Below the pieces are notes generated by a model. It saw nothing but the letters and a program-made list of their open reading frames with translations, was not told the origin of the DNA and did no database searches. A stretch of DNA of 8,907 nucleotides from the NCBI GenBank assembly GCA_910587945.1, contig CAJUNI010000029.1, positions 1 to 8,907 on the forward strand, written 5' to 3'. The position numbers were made by a program, and so were the translations under genes. This document shows positions 1 to 5,958 of the stretch, in pieces. The DNA is from an uncultured Parvibacter sp. (GTDB taxonomy: Bacteria; Actinomycetota; Coriobacteriia; Coriobacteriales; Eggerthellaceae). Within the stretch, counting starts at the first letter, position 1. Every line of letters starts with the position of its first letter.

Positions 1-235
1 GCGTGAGGCTAAGGCTGCTGCAAAGGCCGAGCGTGCTGCTGCGTTTGCAGCTGAGGCTGCCAAGTCTGCTGCCCTGGAAGAGAGTGCTGTGGAGGCCGAG
101 CGTGGTGCCGCTGAGACTGCTTCTGAGGCTGCCGCTGTGGAAGATGCCGCTACGGGCGACAACGTCCATGAGTCCCTGGACGCCGAAGCTGCCGTAACCG
201 GTGAGCCGGCTGAGGAAATCTCAACCGAGGCGTAA
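1..235 (+). CDS. C-terminal end of an Ala/Glu-rich protein, identity unknown (5' truncated)
   Basis: Reading from base 2, the frame stays open to a TAA at 233-235 and gives 77 residues of the C-terminus; the start lies outside the window. The visible part is dominated by Ala and Glu with Lys and Arg in its first half and becomes acidic toward the end (...EEISTEA). This looks like a long helical or disordered tail and not an enzyme domain. An 11-base stretch (GGCCGAGCGTG) occurs at 25-35 and again at 94-104, exactly 23 codons apart and in frame, so the tail may have grown by internal duplication. Such tails occur on several actinobacterial proteins, including some ribosomal proteins and RNA-binding proteins, but nothing here allows a name. 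A terminator follows directly, so this is the last gene of its operon. Confidence 0.7.
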   Translation, partial: REAKAAAKAERAAAFAAEAAKSAALEESAVEAERGAAETASEAAAVEDAATGDNVHESLDAEAAVTGEPAEEISTEA

Positions 236-259
236 ATTTCGGTGCTATAGAGAATTGAG

Positions 260-300
260 GAAACGGCTCGCTCGAAAGGGTGGGCCGTTTCTTTATATTT
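260..300 (+). terminator. Rho-independent terminator after the Ala-rich gene
   Basis: GAAACGGCTC (260-269) pairs with GGGCCGTTTC (282-291) over 10 bp with one G-T wobble, around a 12-nt loop. The T-rich run CTTTATATTT follows. It begins 24 nt after the stop codon at 233-235 and separates that gene from the glnA promoter. Confidence 0.85.
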
Positions 301-305
301 GCGTC

Positions 306-321
306 GTCACGCAGTTGTAAC
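306..321 (+). promoter_or_regulatory. Possible GlnR-binding site (GTCAC-n6-GTAAC direct repeat)
   Basis: GTCAC (306-310) and GTAAC (317-321) form a direct repeat with an 11-nt period, about one helical turn, as expected for a tandem OmpR-family dimer. The published actinobacterial GlnR consensus is gTnAC-n6-GaAAC. The first half-site fits fully and the second differs at one base. The element covers the region where the -35 box of the glnA promoter should be. A GlnR-like regulator is encoded by the next gene but one, at 1712. The match is short and could be chance, so assignment as an operator is inference. Confidence 0.4.
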
Positions 322-330
322 AGAGCAATC

Positions 331-336
331 TATAAT
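331..336 (+). promoter_or_regulatory. -10 element of the glnA promoter
   Basis: A perfect TATAAT lies 36 nt upstream of the chosen glnA start. No convincing -35 hexamer sits at 16-18 nt spacing: at 17 nt the bases are CACGCA, and TTGTAA at 315-320 is too close. A consensus -10 with a poor -35 suggests dependence on a regulator. Transcription would begin at about 342-344. Confidence 0.6.
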
Positions 337-358
337 GGGTGATGAGGGAAGACCTACA

Positions 359-365
359 GAGAGGA
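359..365 (+). promoter_or_regulatory. Ribosome binding site of glnA
   Basis: GAGAGGA ends 6 nt before the ATG at 372. It decides the start in favour of 372 over the in-frame GTG at 339 and ATG at 342, which have no such site and lie at or before the predicted transcription start. Confidence 0.75.
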
Positions 366-371
366 CACTTC

Positions 372-1709
372 ATGAATCCTGAGCAGGATTTTGTACTAAA
401 AACCATTGAGACTCGCGATGTACATTTCGTACGGTTTTGGTTTACTGATGTTTTGGGGACATTAAAATCTTTCGCCATCATTCCCAGTGAGATGGAAAAC
501 GCCTTTGAAGAGGGAATGGGCTTTGATGGAAGCTGTGTCGAAGGATTTTCGCCCATTGAAGAGGCGGATATGCTGGCATTTCCTGAGGCTTCCACGTTTC
601 AGGTATTGCCTTGGCGTCCGGAGTCCAATGCGGTGGCTCGCATGTTCTGCTCTATCAAAACTCCTGATGGAAAGCCCTTTGAGGGAGACCCCCGTTACGT
701 CTTGACGACCATGCTCCACAAAGCCGCCGATCAAGGATTTATGTTTAATGTGGGGCCCGAGCTCGAGTTCTATTACTTTAAGGACTCCTCGGGCACTGAA
801 ATGCTCGATCGCGGCGGCTATTTTGATTTGACCTCCCTAGACTATGCTTCAGATCTTCGCCGTGACACGGTGCTTACGCTGGAGAAAATGGGTATCCCTG
901 TGGAGTATTCCCACCATGAGGTGGGCCCGTCTCAGCATGAAATCGACCTGCGCTATGCCGACGCCCTTTCTATGGCGGATGCGGTAATGACTTACAAACT
1001 CGTGGTGAAAGAAATTGCCATGAAGCACGGGGTTTATGCTTCCTTCATGCCAAAACCCTTAGCTGATGCGCCCGGTAATGGCATGCATATTCATCAGAGT
1101 CTGTTTACTCTGGACGGTAGGAATGCGTTCTTTGATCCTGACGACCCCTCGGGCTATCGACTTTCACCTACCGCAAAACACTATATTGCGGGAATTCTTC
1201 ACTATGCTCCGGAGTTTTGTCTGATTACCAATCCCTATGTTAATTCCTATAAGCGGTTAGCGACGGGTACGGATGCGCCAACATTTTTGAGTTGGTCTAC
1301 CTCAAATCGCTCAACCATGGTGCGTATCCCTGGCTATCGTCCCTCCTCGGAAGGGGCCAGCCGCATTGAACTTCGCAGCCCCGATCCCTCAGCTAATCCC
1401 TATCTTGCTTTCGCCTGTATTCTGGCAGCGGGATTGAAGGGGATCGAAGAAGAGTTGCCGTTGCAGGCGCCCACGGAGAACGTGGACCTCTTTACTTTGA
1501 GTCGTCAAGAACTCCGCGACTGCGGTATTGCTACCTTGCCCGATAATTTAGGAGAGGCGGTCGAGGTCTTTGCTCGCAGCACGCTCATGCGCGAGACTCT
1601 TGGGGAGCATATTCACGATTATCTCGTGCAGCAAAAACGACGGGAATGGAATGCCTATGGGCGTGTGGTGACCCCCTGGGAGCTTGAACAAAACTTGGCG
1701 GTGTTGTAA
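372..1709 (+). CDS. glnA: Glutamine synthetase type I-alpha, GlnA2-like
   Basis: Cytoplasmic ATP-dependent glutamate-ammonia ligase, the main route for fixing ammonium into glutamine; the family forms dodecamers. The 445-residue length fits the short I-alpha subfamily (B. subtilis GlnA, actinobacterial GlnA2), and the adenylylation-site region of the longer I-beta enzymes is absent. The N-terminal beta-grasp domain contains FTDVLGTLKSFAI and FDGSCVEGF. The catalytic domain shows metal/substrate motifs GPELEFY (E130, E132), SHHEVGPSQHEIDLRYADAL, PGNGMHIHQSL, NPYVNSYKRL and NRSTMVRIP. The sequence resembles mycobacterial GlnA2 as I remember it. Two positions tied to glutamine feedback inhibition in B. 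subtilis differ: the R62 equivalent is P61 and the flap E304 equivalent is D301. It is co-transcribed with the glnR-like gene 2 nt downstream. Confidence 0.96.
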   Translation: MNPEQDFVLKTIETRDVHFVRFWFTDVLGTLKSFAIIPSEMENAFEEGMGFDGSCVEGFSPIEEADMLAFPEASTFQVLPWRPESNAVARMFCSIKTPDGKPFEGDPRYVLTTMLHKAADQGFMFNVGPELEFYYFKDSSGTEMLDRGGYFDLTSLDYASDLRRDTVLTLEKMGIPVEYSHHEVGPSQHEIDLRYADALSMADAVMTYKLVVKEIAMKHGVYASFMPKPLADAPGNGMHIHQSLFTLDGRNAFFDPDDPSGYRLSPTAKHYIAGILHYAPEFCLITNPYVNSYKRLATGTDAPTFLSWSTSNRSTMVRIPGYRPSSEGASRIELRSPDPSANPYLAFACILAAGLKGIEEELPLQAPTENVDLFTLSRQELRDCGIATLPDNLGEAVEVFARSTLMRETLGEHIHDYLVQQKRREWNAYGRVVTPWELEQNLAVL

Positions 1710-1711
1710 TC

Positions 1712-2386
1712 ATGACGCAAAAAAGCGTACTGTTTATTGCAGACAGTCTGGATAACGCCCATAAGTTCCAGCGCATTTTATCGGGCTTGGATGTCACGGT
1801 AGCTGCCGGCTCGTCGCTGCAATTTCGAAAACTTCTGGTACAGCATCCCAATCCGGATTTAGTTATCTATGAAGCCCGGGGCGAAGCGGCCGATGGCGTG
1901 GCAGGGGCGGAATCACTTTTGGTTGAAGATGGTTCCGGTGCCATTTTGGTTATTGTGGATGAAGCTCATCTTGCAGAGTTTCGTCTGCCCGTGCAAATCA
2001 AGGCCGATTTTGTGGTTCACGGCGCGTCTCTAGAGGAATGCTCTACTCGGATTCGTCAGCTGTTGTGGCCTGGCAATGAAACGAGCGCTGCGGACTTTAT
2101 AACCGTCGATACCATGACCATCAACCTTGCCACCTATCAGGTTAAGGTGGGGGGAGAACCGCTCGATCTAACCTATCTTGAATATGCGTTGCTGTCGTTT
2201 TTGGTTACTCATCCCGGGCGCACCTATTCTCGTGATGCTCTCTTGCGACGGGTGTGGGGCTTTGATTACTACGGTGGTAGCCGCACCGTTGATGTTCACG
2301 TGCGTCGTGTGCGCGCAAAACTAGGGCCGGAGCTGGCTCAGCGACTGGAGACGGTGCGCGGTGTCGGCTATTTGTGGAGTGCCTAA
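1712..2386 (+). CDS. glnR: GlnR-type orphan OmpR-family nitrogen regulator
   Basis: Predicted DNA-binding transcription factor of 224 residues. Residues 1-120 form a receiver-like domain and about 130-224 an OmpR/PhoB winged helix. The C-terminal half carries signatures typical of actinobacterial GlnR: DLTYLEYALL, HPGRTYSRDALL, VWGFDYYGG, then the recognition helix RTVDVHVRRVRAKLG from R191, and ETVRGVGYLW. The receiver is atypical. The phospho-acceptor position is Glu (E54 in LVIYEARGE), only one acidic pocket residue (D11) is evident, and the usual switch Lys is replaced (FVVHGAS). No histidine kinase is adjacent, consistent with an orphan regulator working without phosphorylation. The gene starts 2 nt after the glnA stop with only a weak GGCGG upstream, so it is probably translationally coupled. 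A general OmpR regulator is the alternative. Confidence 0.82.
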   Translation: MTQKSVLFIADSLDNAHKFQRILSGLDVTVAAGSSLQFRKLLVQHPNPDLVIYEARGEAADGVAGAESLLVEDGSGAILVIVDEAHLAEFRLPVQIKADFVVHGASLEECSTRIRQLLWPGNETSAADFITVDTMTINLATYQVKVGGEPLDLTYLEYALLSFLVTHPGRTYSRDALLRRVWGFDYYGGSRTVDVHVRRVRAKLGPELAQRLETVRGVGYLWSA

Positions 2387-2435
2387 AAGGATAGAAACTG
2401 AAGGCCAGTCCTAACTTGAACTGCGGGATAATAAG

Positions 2436-2469
2436 AAGCCACCTCTGGTCACGACTCGAGGTGGCTTTT
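2436..2469 (+). terminator. Rho-independent terminator of the glnA-glnR operon
   Basis: AAGCCACCTC (2436-2445) and GAGGTGGCTT (2458-2467) are perfect 10-bp complements around a 12-nt loop, ending in TTTT. It lies 49 nt after the glnR stop and 25 nt before polA, so the polA transcript must arise by read-through or from a promoter I could not identify in 2387-2494. Confidence 0.9.
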
Positions 2470-2485
2470 GAACTGCTTTTGAATC

Positions 2486-2490
2486 GGAGG
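2486..2490 (+). promoter_or_regulatory. Ribosome binding site of polA
   Basis: GGAGG is 4 nt upstream of the ATG at 2495. It lies just beyond the terminator stem, so polA translation does not depend on glnR translation. Confidence 0.75.
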
Positions 2491-2494
2491 AATC

Positions 2495-5125
2495 ATGGCA
2501 AAAACTGTGGCCGTAATTGATGGTAATTCCCTAATGCATCGCGCCTATCATGCAATTCCCCCTACTATGAATGCGCCCGATGGAACGCCAACCAATGCGG
2601 TGTTTGGATTCTTCGCCATGCTTTTAAAATTTATCGAGACGCAAAATCCCGATGCGGTGGTTTGTGCCTTTGATGCCGGTAAGCCCACGTTTCGTATCGC
2701 AGAGCTGGAGCAGTACAAAGCCCAACGACCGCCTATGGATGAGGAATTGCGCGAGCAGTTTCCCATTGTGGAGGATCTTTTGGGGTCGCTGAATATTCCG
2801 GTAATCAAAATGAAGGGATGGGAAGGCGACGATATCTTGGGCACCATTGCTGCCCGCGATGAGGAGCTGGGCTATCGTTCTCTGTTGGTGACGGGGGATA
2901 AAGATGCATGCCAGCTGGCCAGTGATTTGACCTCTATCGTGACCACGAAAAAAGGCATTACTGATGTCATGGTCTACGGTCCGGCAGAAGTGAAAGAGCG
3001 CTATGGAGTAACGCCTGAGCAGTTCCCGGATTTTTTGGGACTTATGGGAGATAGCTCTGACAATATTCCAGGGGTGCCGGGCATTGGGGCTAAAACGGCT
3101 GCAAAGCTACTAGATAGCTATGGCTCCATCGAAGGTATTTACGCCGCCATTGATGAGCTCAAGGGAAAGCAAAAAGAGAATCTCGTTAACAACGAGTCCA
3201 TGGCCTACTTGAGTCGTGATATTGCCACCATTGTGCGGGACTTGGATTTTACTCTCGATCTCGAGGCTGTTGCTTTTCCTGAGTTTTCGGTGGAAGCAGC
3301 AACGGACACCTTTGGCAAATATGCCCTCACGGCCCATTTAGCGCGCTTCTTAGCGCTGATTGGGGAGACGCCCCAAGAAGCGGAGCCAGTAGCTATTGAG
3401 CCTGGTCCCCTGAAGAAGGATCAGGCGGCGTTAGATCTTTTGGATCAAGCGCTCAGCCAAGGGGAGATGCTTGGCATAGCCTACAGCTTAGGCGCCCAAG
3501 CCTCCTTATTTGAGTCCAGTGCTACCGTCGCCTTTTCTTCCTCTGAAGGGGTTGCCCTCTTGGAAGGAAACGGGGCGCTTGAAGGCTTGGCTCAGGTAGT
3601 GAAAAGCGGCTCCTTCGTGGCGCTTTCCGGCAAAGAGCTAGTGCATTTAGTCTATCCGGCCGACACGGCTAAAGAGGCCTATGTGACCCTTGAAGATCTC
3701 ATGGCTATGGACCTTTTTGATGCGGGGCTTGCGGGCTATGTGCTGGATTCTTCGGTGTCTGAGTATGCCGTTGCGGGCTTGTTAGAACGATTTATGGGCG
3801 GAGCGCTTCCGACTTCTGAGGAAGAGGAAGGTGCCCTTGCTCTTGAGGCCTGCGCTTTGCGTATGTTAGTGGAGCCTCTCACTCAAGCCATGAAACAGGA
3901 TGGGGTGATCGAGACCTATCGCAGGATTGATGTGCCCCTGGTTGCGGTGCTCGATGCTATGGAGCGCACCGGAGTTGCCCTCGATGGGGTTCGTTTGTCA
4001 GAAATTGGGGCAAAGGTCCAAGGGGATCTGGATGAGTTATCCGAGCGAATCTATGAGTTGGCAGGGGAAACGTTCAATATTGATTCTCCAAAACAACTTT
4101 CTTCTATTCTCTTTGAGAAGTTGGGACTTCCTCCTATCAAGAAGAATTCTCGCGGCTATTCCACTGATGCGTCTGTGCTGAAAGAGCTTGCTAAAACCCA
4201 TGAGCTGCCCGGATTAGTGCTGACCTATCGTGAACTAGCTAAACTTAAGTCTACTTATATAGATACACTGCCTCGTTTACGTGGCGATGATGGTCGGATT
4301 CATACTTGTTTCAATGAAACGGTGACCACTACCGGCCGACTCTCGTCCTCAAATCCGAATTTGCAAAACATACCGGTCCGCACGGATCTCGGTAGAAAAA
4401 TTCGGGAATGTTTTGTACCCCTTGATGAGGACAGTCTGTTCCTCTCGGCGGACTACTCCCAGATTGAGCTACGGCTTTTGGCTCATTTGTCAGGAGATGA
4501 GCACTTGATTGCAGCGTTTAATTCGGGAGCTGATTTTCATGCAGCAACGGCTGCGCGAGTGTTTGGTGTTACCCCTGAAGAGGTAACACCGGCCATGAGA
4601 AGTCAGGCAAAGGCCGTTAACTTTGGTATCGTCTATGGCCAGCAAGCCTATGGGTTGTCTCAGAGCTTGGATATTCCCTTTGCTGAGGCCCGCGCCATGA
4701 TTGATAGATACTTTGAAGCCTATCCCGGGGTGCGCCGCTATTTGGATACCGTGGTGGCGGAAGCTACCGAAAACGGATGGGCTCAGACGATGTTTGGACG
4801 CAAGCGTCATATTCCTGAGATTAAAGCGCGTCATCCGCAGCAACGAGGTTTTGGGGAACGTACGGCCATGAATCATCCCATGCAAGGCACCGCTGCTGAT
4901 ATTATCAAGCTGGCCATGATTGAAGTGCAGCGCCGTTTGCTTGCCGAGCACTTTGAAGCCAAACTCATCATTCAGGTCCACGACGAACTCGATTTTTCCG
5001 TTCCTTCCACTGAGGTGGAGCGGTTGGCAGCTATGGTTAAAGAGGTTATGGAATCGGTGGTATCGCTCGCTGTACCTTTGGATGTTGATGTACAGTGGGG
5101 CAATACCTGGGCAGAAGCTCATTAA
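2495..5125 (+). CDS. polA: DNA polymerase I with inactive 3'-5' exonuclease domain
   Basis: Replication and repair polymerase that removes RNA primers and fills gaps; 876 residues, close to B. subtilis PolA. The N-terminal 5' nuclease (about 1-290) keeps its acidic metal ligands: D9 (IDGNS), E110/D112/D113 (EGDD), D135/D137 (GDKD) and D186/D189 (GDSSDNIPG), followed by a helix-hairpin-helix (GVPGIGAKTAAKLL). The middle domain (about 300-460) lacks the DxE proofreading motif; the corresponding stretch reads GEMLGIAYSLGA. The polymerase domain has motif A with D653 (DYSQIELRLLAHLSGD), the O helix with R702, K706, F710 and Y714, and motif C with D830 (VHDEL). Phe710 at the sugar-selecting site favours dNTPs over ddNTPs by analogy with E. 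coli F762. Bounded by a terminator upstream and a separate rplU promoter downstream, it is probably monocistronic. Confidence 0.98.
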   Translation: MAKTVAVIDGNSLMHRAYHAIPPTMNAPDGTPTNAVFGFFAMLLKFIETQNPDAVVCAFDAGKPTFRIAELEQYKAQRPPMDEELREQFPIVEDLLGSLNIPVIKMKGWEGDDILGTIAARDEELGYRSLLVTGDKDACQLASDLTSIVTTKKGITDVMVYGPAEVKERYGVTPEQFPDFLGLMGDSSDNIPGVPGIGAKTAAKLLDSYGSIEGIYAAIDELKGKQKENLVNNESMAYLSRDIATIVRDLDFTLDLEAVAFPEFSVEAATDTFGKYALTAHLARFLALIGETPQEAEPVAIEPGPLKKDQAALDLLDQALSQGEMLGIAYSLGAQASLFESSATVAFSSSEGVALLEGNGALEGLAQVVKSGSFVALSGKELVHLVYPADTAKEAYVTLEDLMAMDLFDAGLAGYVLDSSVSEYAVAGLLERFMGGALPTSEEEEGALALEACALRMLVEPLTQAMKQDGVIETYRRIDVPLVAVLDAMERTGVALDGVRLSEIGAKVQGDLDELSERIYELAGETFNIDSPKQLSSILFEKLGLPPIKKNSRGYSTDASVLKELAKTHELPGLVLTYRELAKLKSTYIDTLPRLRGDDGRIHTCFNETVTTTGRLSSSNPNLQNIPVRTDLGRKIRECFVPLDEDSLFLSADYSQIELRLLAHLSGDEHLIAAFNSGADFHAATAARVFGVTPEEVTPAMRSQAKAVNFGIVYGQQAYGLSQSLDIPFAEARAMIDRYFEAYPGVRRYLDTVVAEATENGWAQTMFGRKRHIPEIKARHPQQRGFGERTAMNHPMQGTAADIIKLAMIEVQRRLLAEHFEAKLIIQVHDELDFSVPSTEVERLAAMVKEVMESVVSLAVPLDVDVQWGNTWAEAH

Positions 5126-5203
5126 TCCTTCATAACCGGTGACCAAAACCGGGGTTGAGTTCACAAAAGAGTGCCGTTCGCGGAAACTTGCTCAAAAAGC
5201 CTG

Positions 5204-5232
5204 TTGACCGCCGAAAATGGCGCTGGTAAGAT
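5204..5232 (+). promoter_or_regulatory. Sigma-70-type promoter of rplU-rpmA
   Basis: TTGACC (5204-5209) and TAAGAT (5227-5232) are separated by 17 nt, an optimal spacing. Initiation would be near 5239, leaving a leader of about 33 nt before rplU. That is too short for the structured L21 leader RNA known from Firmicutes. Confidence 0.75.
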
Positions 5233-5257
5233 ACAGCCTTGCGTTTATACCCATTTC

Positions 5258-5263
5258 AAGGAG
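5258..5263 (+). promoter_or_regulatory. Ribosome binding site of rplU
   Basis: AAGGAG lies 8 nt before the ATG at 5272. This fixes the start there and not at the in-frame TTG at 5239, which coincides with the predicted transcription start and has no site upstream. Confidence 0.8.
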
Positions 5264-5271
5264 ACACACTC

Positions 5272-5592
5272 ATGTACGCAATCGTTAAAACGGGCGGGAA
5301 GCAGTACAAAGTAGCCCCCGGTGACAAACTCAATATCGAGAAGCTCGACGTAGAGCCGGGCCAACAAGTTGAACTTACCGCCATTTGTGTGGTGGACGGC
5401 GATAAGGTGGAGGCTGATCCGGCCAAAGCTGGCAAGACCAAGGTTACCGCCACGGTTCTTGAGCAATTCAAGGGCGAAAAGCAACTGGTCTTTAAGTTCA
5501 AGAAGCGCAAGAACTACAAGAAGTTGCGCGGTCATCGTCAGCAGCTTACGCGCGTTAAGATTGATTCCATCGGCGCTGTTTCCGCCGAGTAG
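5272..5592 (+). CDS. rplU: 50S ribosomal protein L21
   Basis: Structural protein of the large ribosomal subunit that binds 23S rRNA; 106 residues, about the usual 103. The N-terminus MYAIVKTGGKQYKV, the central FKFKKRKNYKKLRGHRQ and the following LTRVKIDSI are diagnostic of L21. A short extra tail (GAVSAE) ends the protein. It opens a two-gene ribosomal unit under its own near-consensus promoter. rpmA follows after 19 nt with no Prp (YsxB-like) protease gene between them, unlike in Firmicutes. Confidence 0.98.
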   Translation: MYAIVKTGGKQYKVAPGDKLNIEKLDVEPGQQVELTAICVVDGDKVEADPAKAGKTKVTATVLEQFKGEKQLVFKFKKRKNYKKLRGHRQQLTRVKIDSIGAVSAE

Positions 5593-5611
5593 TTAAAGGG
5601 AGGTTGAAACC

Positions 5612-5863
5612 ATGGCACACAAGAAGGGTCTAGGTTCCTCGCGTAACGGCCGTGACTCCCACGCACAACGACTGGGCGTGAAGAAATTCGGCGGCGAGCA
5701 CGTAAAGACGGGTAACATCATCGTTCGTCAGCGTGGTACCCATTTTCATCCTGGTGAGAATGTAGGTCGCGGCAAAGATGATACCCTGTTTGCTCTGTGC
5801 GACGGCACTCTTGAATTTACCCGTGGCGCTAAGCGTCGCATTCATGTCCGTCCGGAAGCCTAA
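5612..5863 (+). CDS. rpmA: 50S ribosomal protein L27
   Basis: Large-subunit protein whose N-terminus reaches toward the peptidyl transferase centre and helps position tRNA; 83 residues. The start MAHKKGLGSSRNGRDS, then RLGVKKFGGE, GNIIVRQRGTHFHPGENVGRGKDDTLFA and a basic C-terminus are typical. The protein begins directly at the mature MAHKKG form, without the cleavable N-terminal extension of Firmicutes L27; this agrees with the absence of a Prp gene beside it. A strong Shine-Dalgarno, GGGAGG at 5598-5603, lies 8 nt before the ATG. Confidence 0.98.
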   Translation: MAHKKGLGSSRNGRDSHAQRLGVKKFGGEHVKTGNIIVRQRGTHFHPGENVGRGKDDTLFALCDGTLEFTRGAKRRIHVRPEA

Positions 5864-5906
5864 GTCATTTCGATTTACGTCTTCTGCACTAAATTCATGA
5901 CTACCG

Positions 5907-5937
5907 TGCCCTCTGGTTGCCAGGGGGCATTTGTTTT
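5907..5937 (+). terminator. Terminator or attenuator between rpmA and obgE
   Basis: TGCCCTCTGG (5907-5916) pairs with CCAGGGGGCA (5920-5929) over 10 bp with one T-G wobble and a tight 3-nt loop (TTG). TTTGTTTT follows. The element sits 44 nt after the rpmA stop and 21 nt before the obgE ATG, just ahead of the obgE ribosome binding site. I see no convincing promoter between it and obgE, so partial read-through that lowers obgE-proB-proA expression relative to rplU-rpmA is the simplest reading. Confidence 0.8.
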
Positions 5938-5947
5938 ATTACTGCTC

Positions 5948-5953
5948 AGGAGA
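5948..5953 (+). promoter_or_regulatory. Ribosome binding site of obgE
   Basis: AGGAGA ends 5 nt before the ATG at 5959. This selects that start over the in-frame TTG at 5917, which lies in the loop of the terminator hairpin. Confidence 0.75.
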
Positions 5954-5958
5954 ACTCT

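Noticed and set aside
2404..2432. GATAAT at 2427-2432 as a possible polA -10
   Set aside because: No -35 hexamer at suitable distance (GCCAGT at 17 nt), and transcripts would run straight into the terminator at 2436.
5134..5156. Hairpin-like AACCGGT ... ACCGGGGTT after polA
   Set aside because: Pairing needs a 2-nt bulge and no T-tract follows, so it is not convincing as a polA terminator.
4490..5164. 224-codon open frame on the minus strand opposite polA
   Set aside because: It lies antisense to the conserved polymerase domain, shows no recognisable domain and has no ribosome binding site; it is a codon-usage shadow.
5239..5271. TTG start giving an 11-residue extension of L21
   Set aside because: It coincides with the predicted transcription start, while the ATG at 5272 has AAGGAG at proper spacing and gives the standard L21 N-terminus.
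5890..5895. TAAATT as a -10 box for an obgE promoter
   Set aside because: TTTACG (5874-5879) is only 10 nt upstream, and the terminator hairpin would lie between this start and obgE.
5917..5958. TTG start giving a 14-residue extension of Obg
   Set aside because: The codon lies within the loop of a terminator hairpin; the ATG at 5959 with AGGAGA matches the family N-terminus (MFIDKV).
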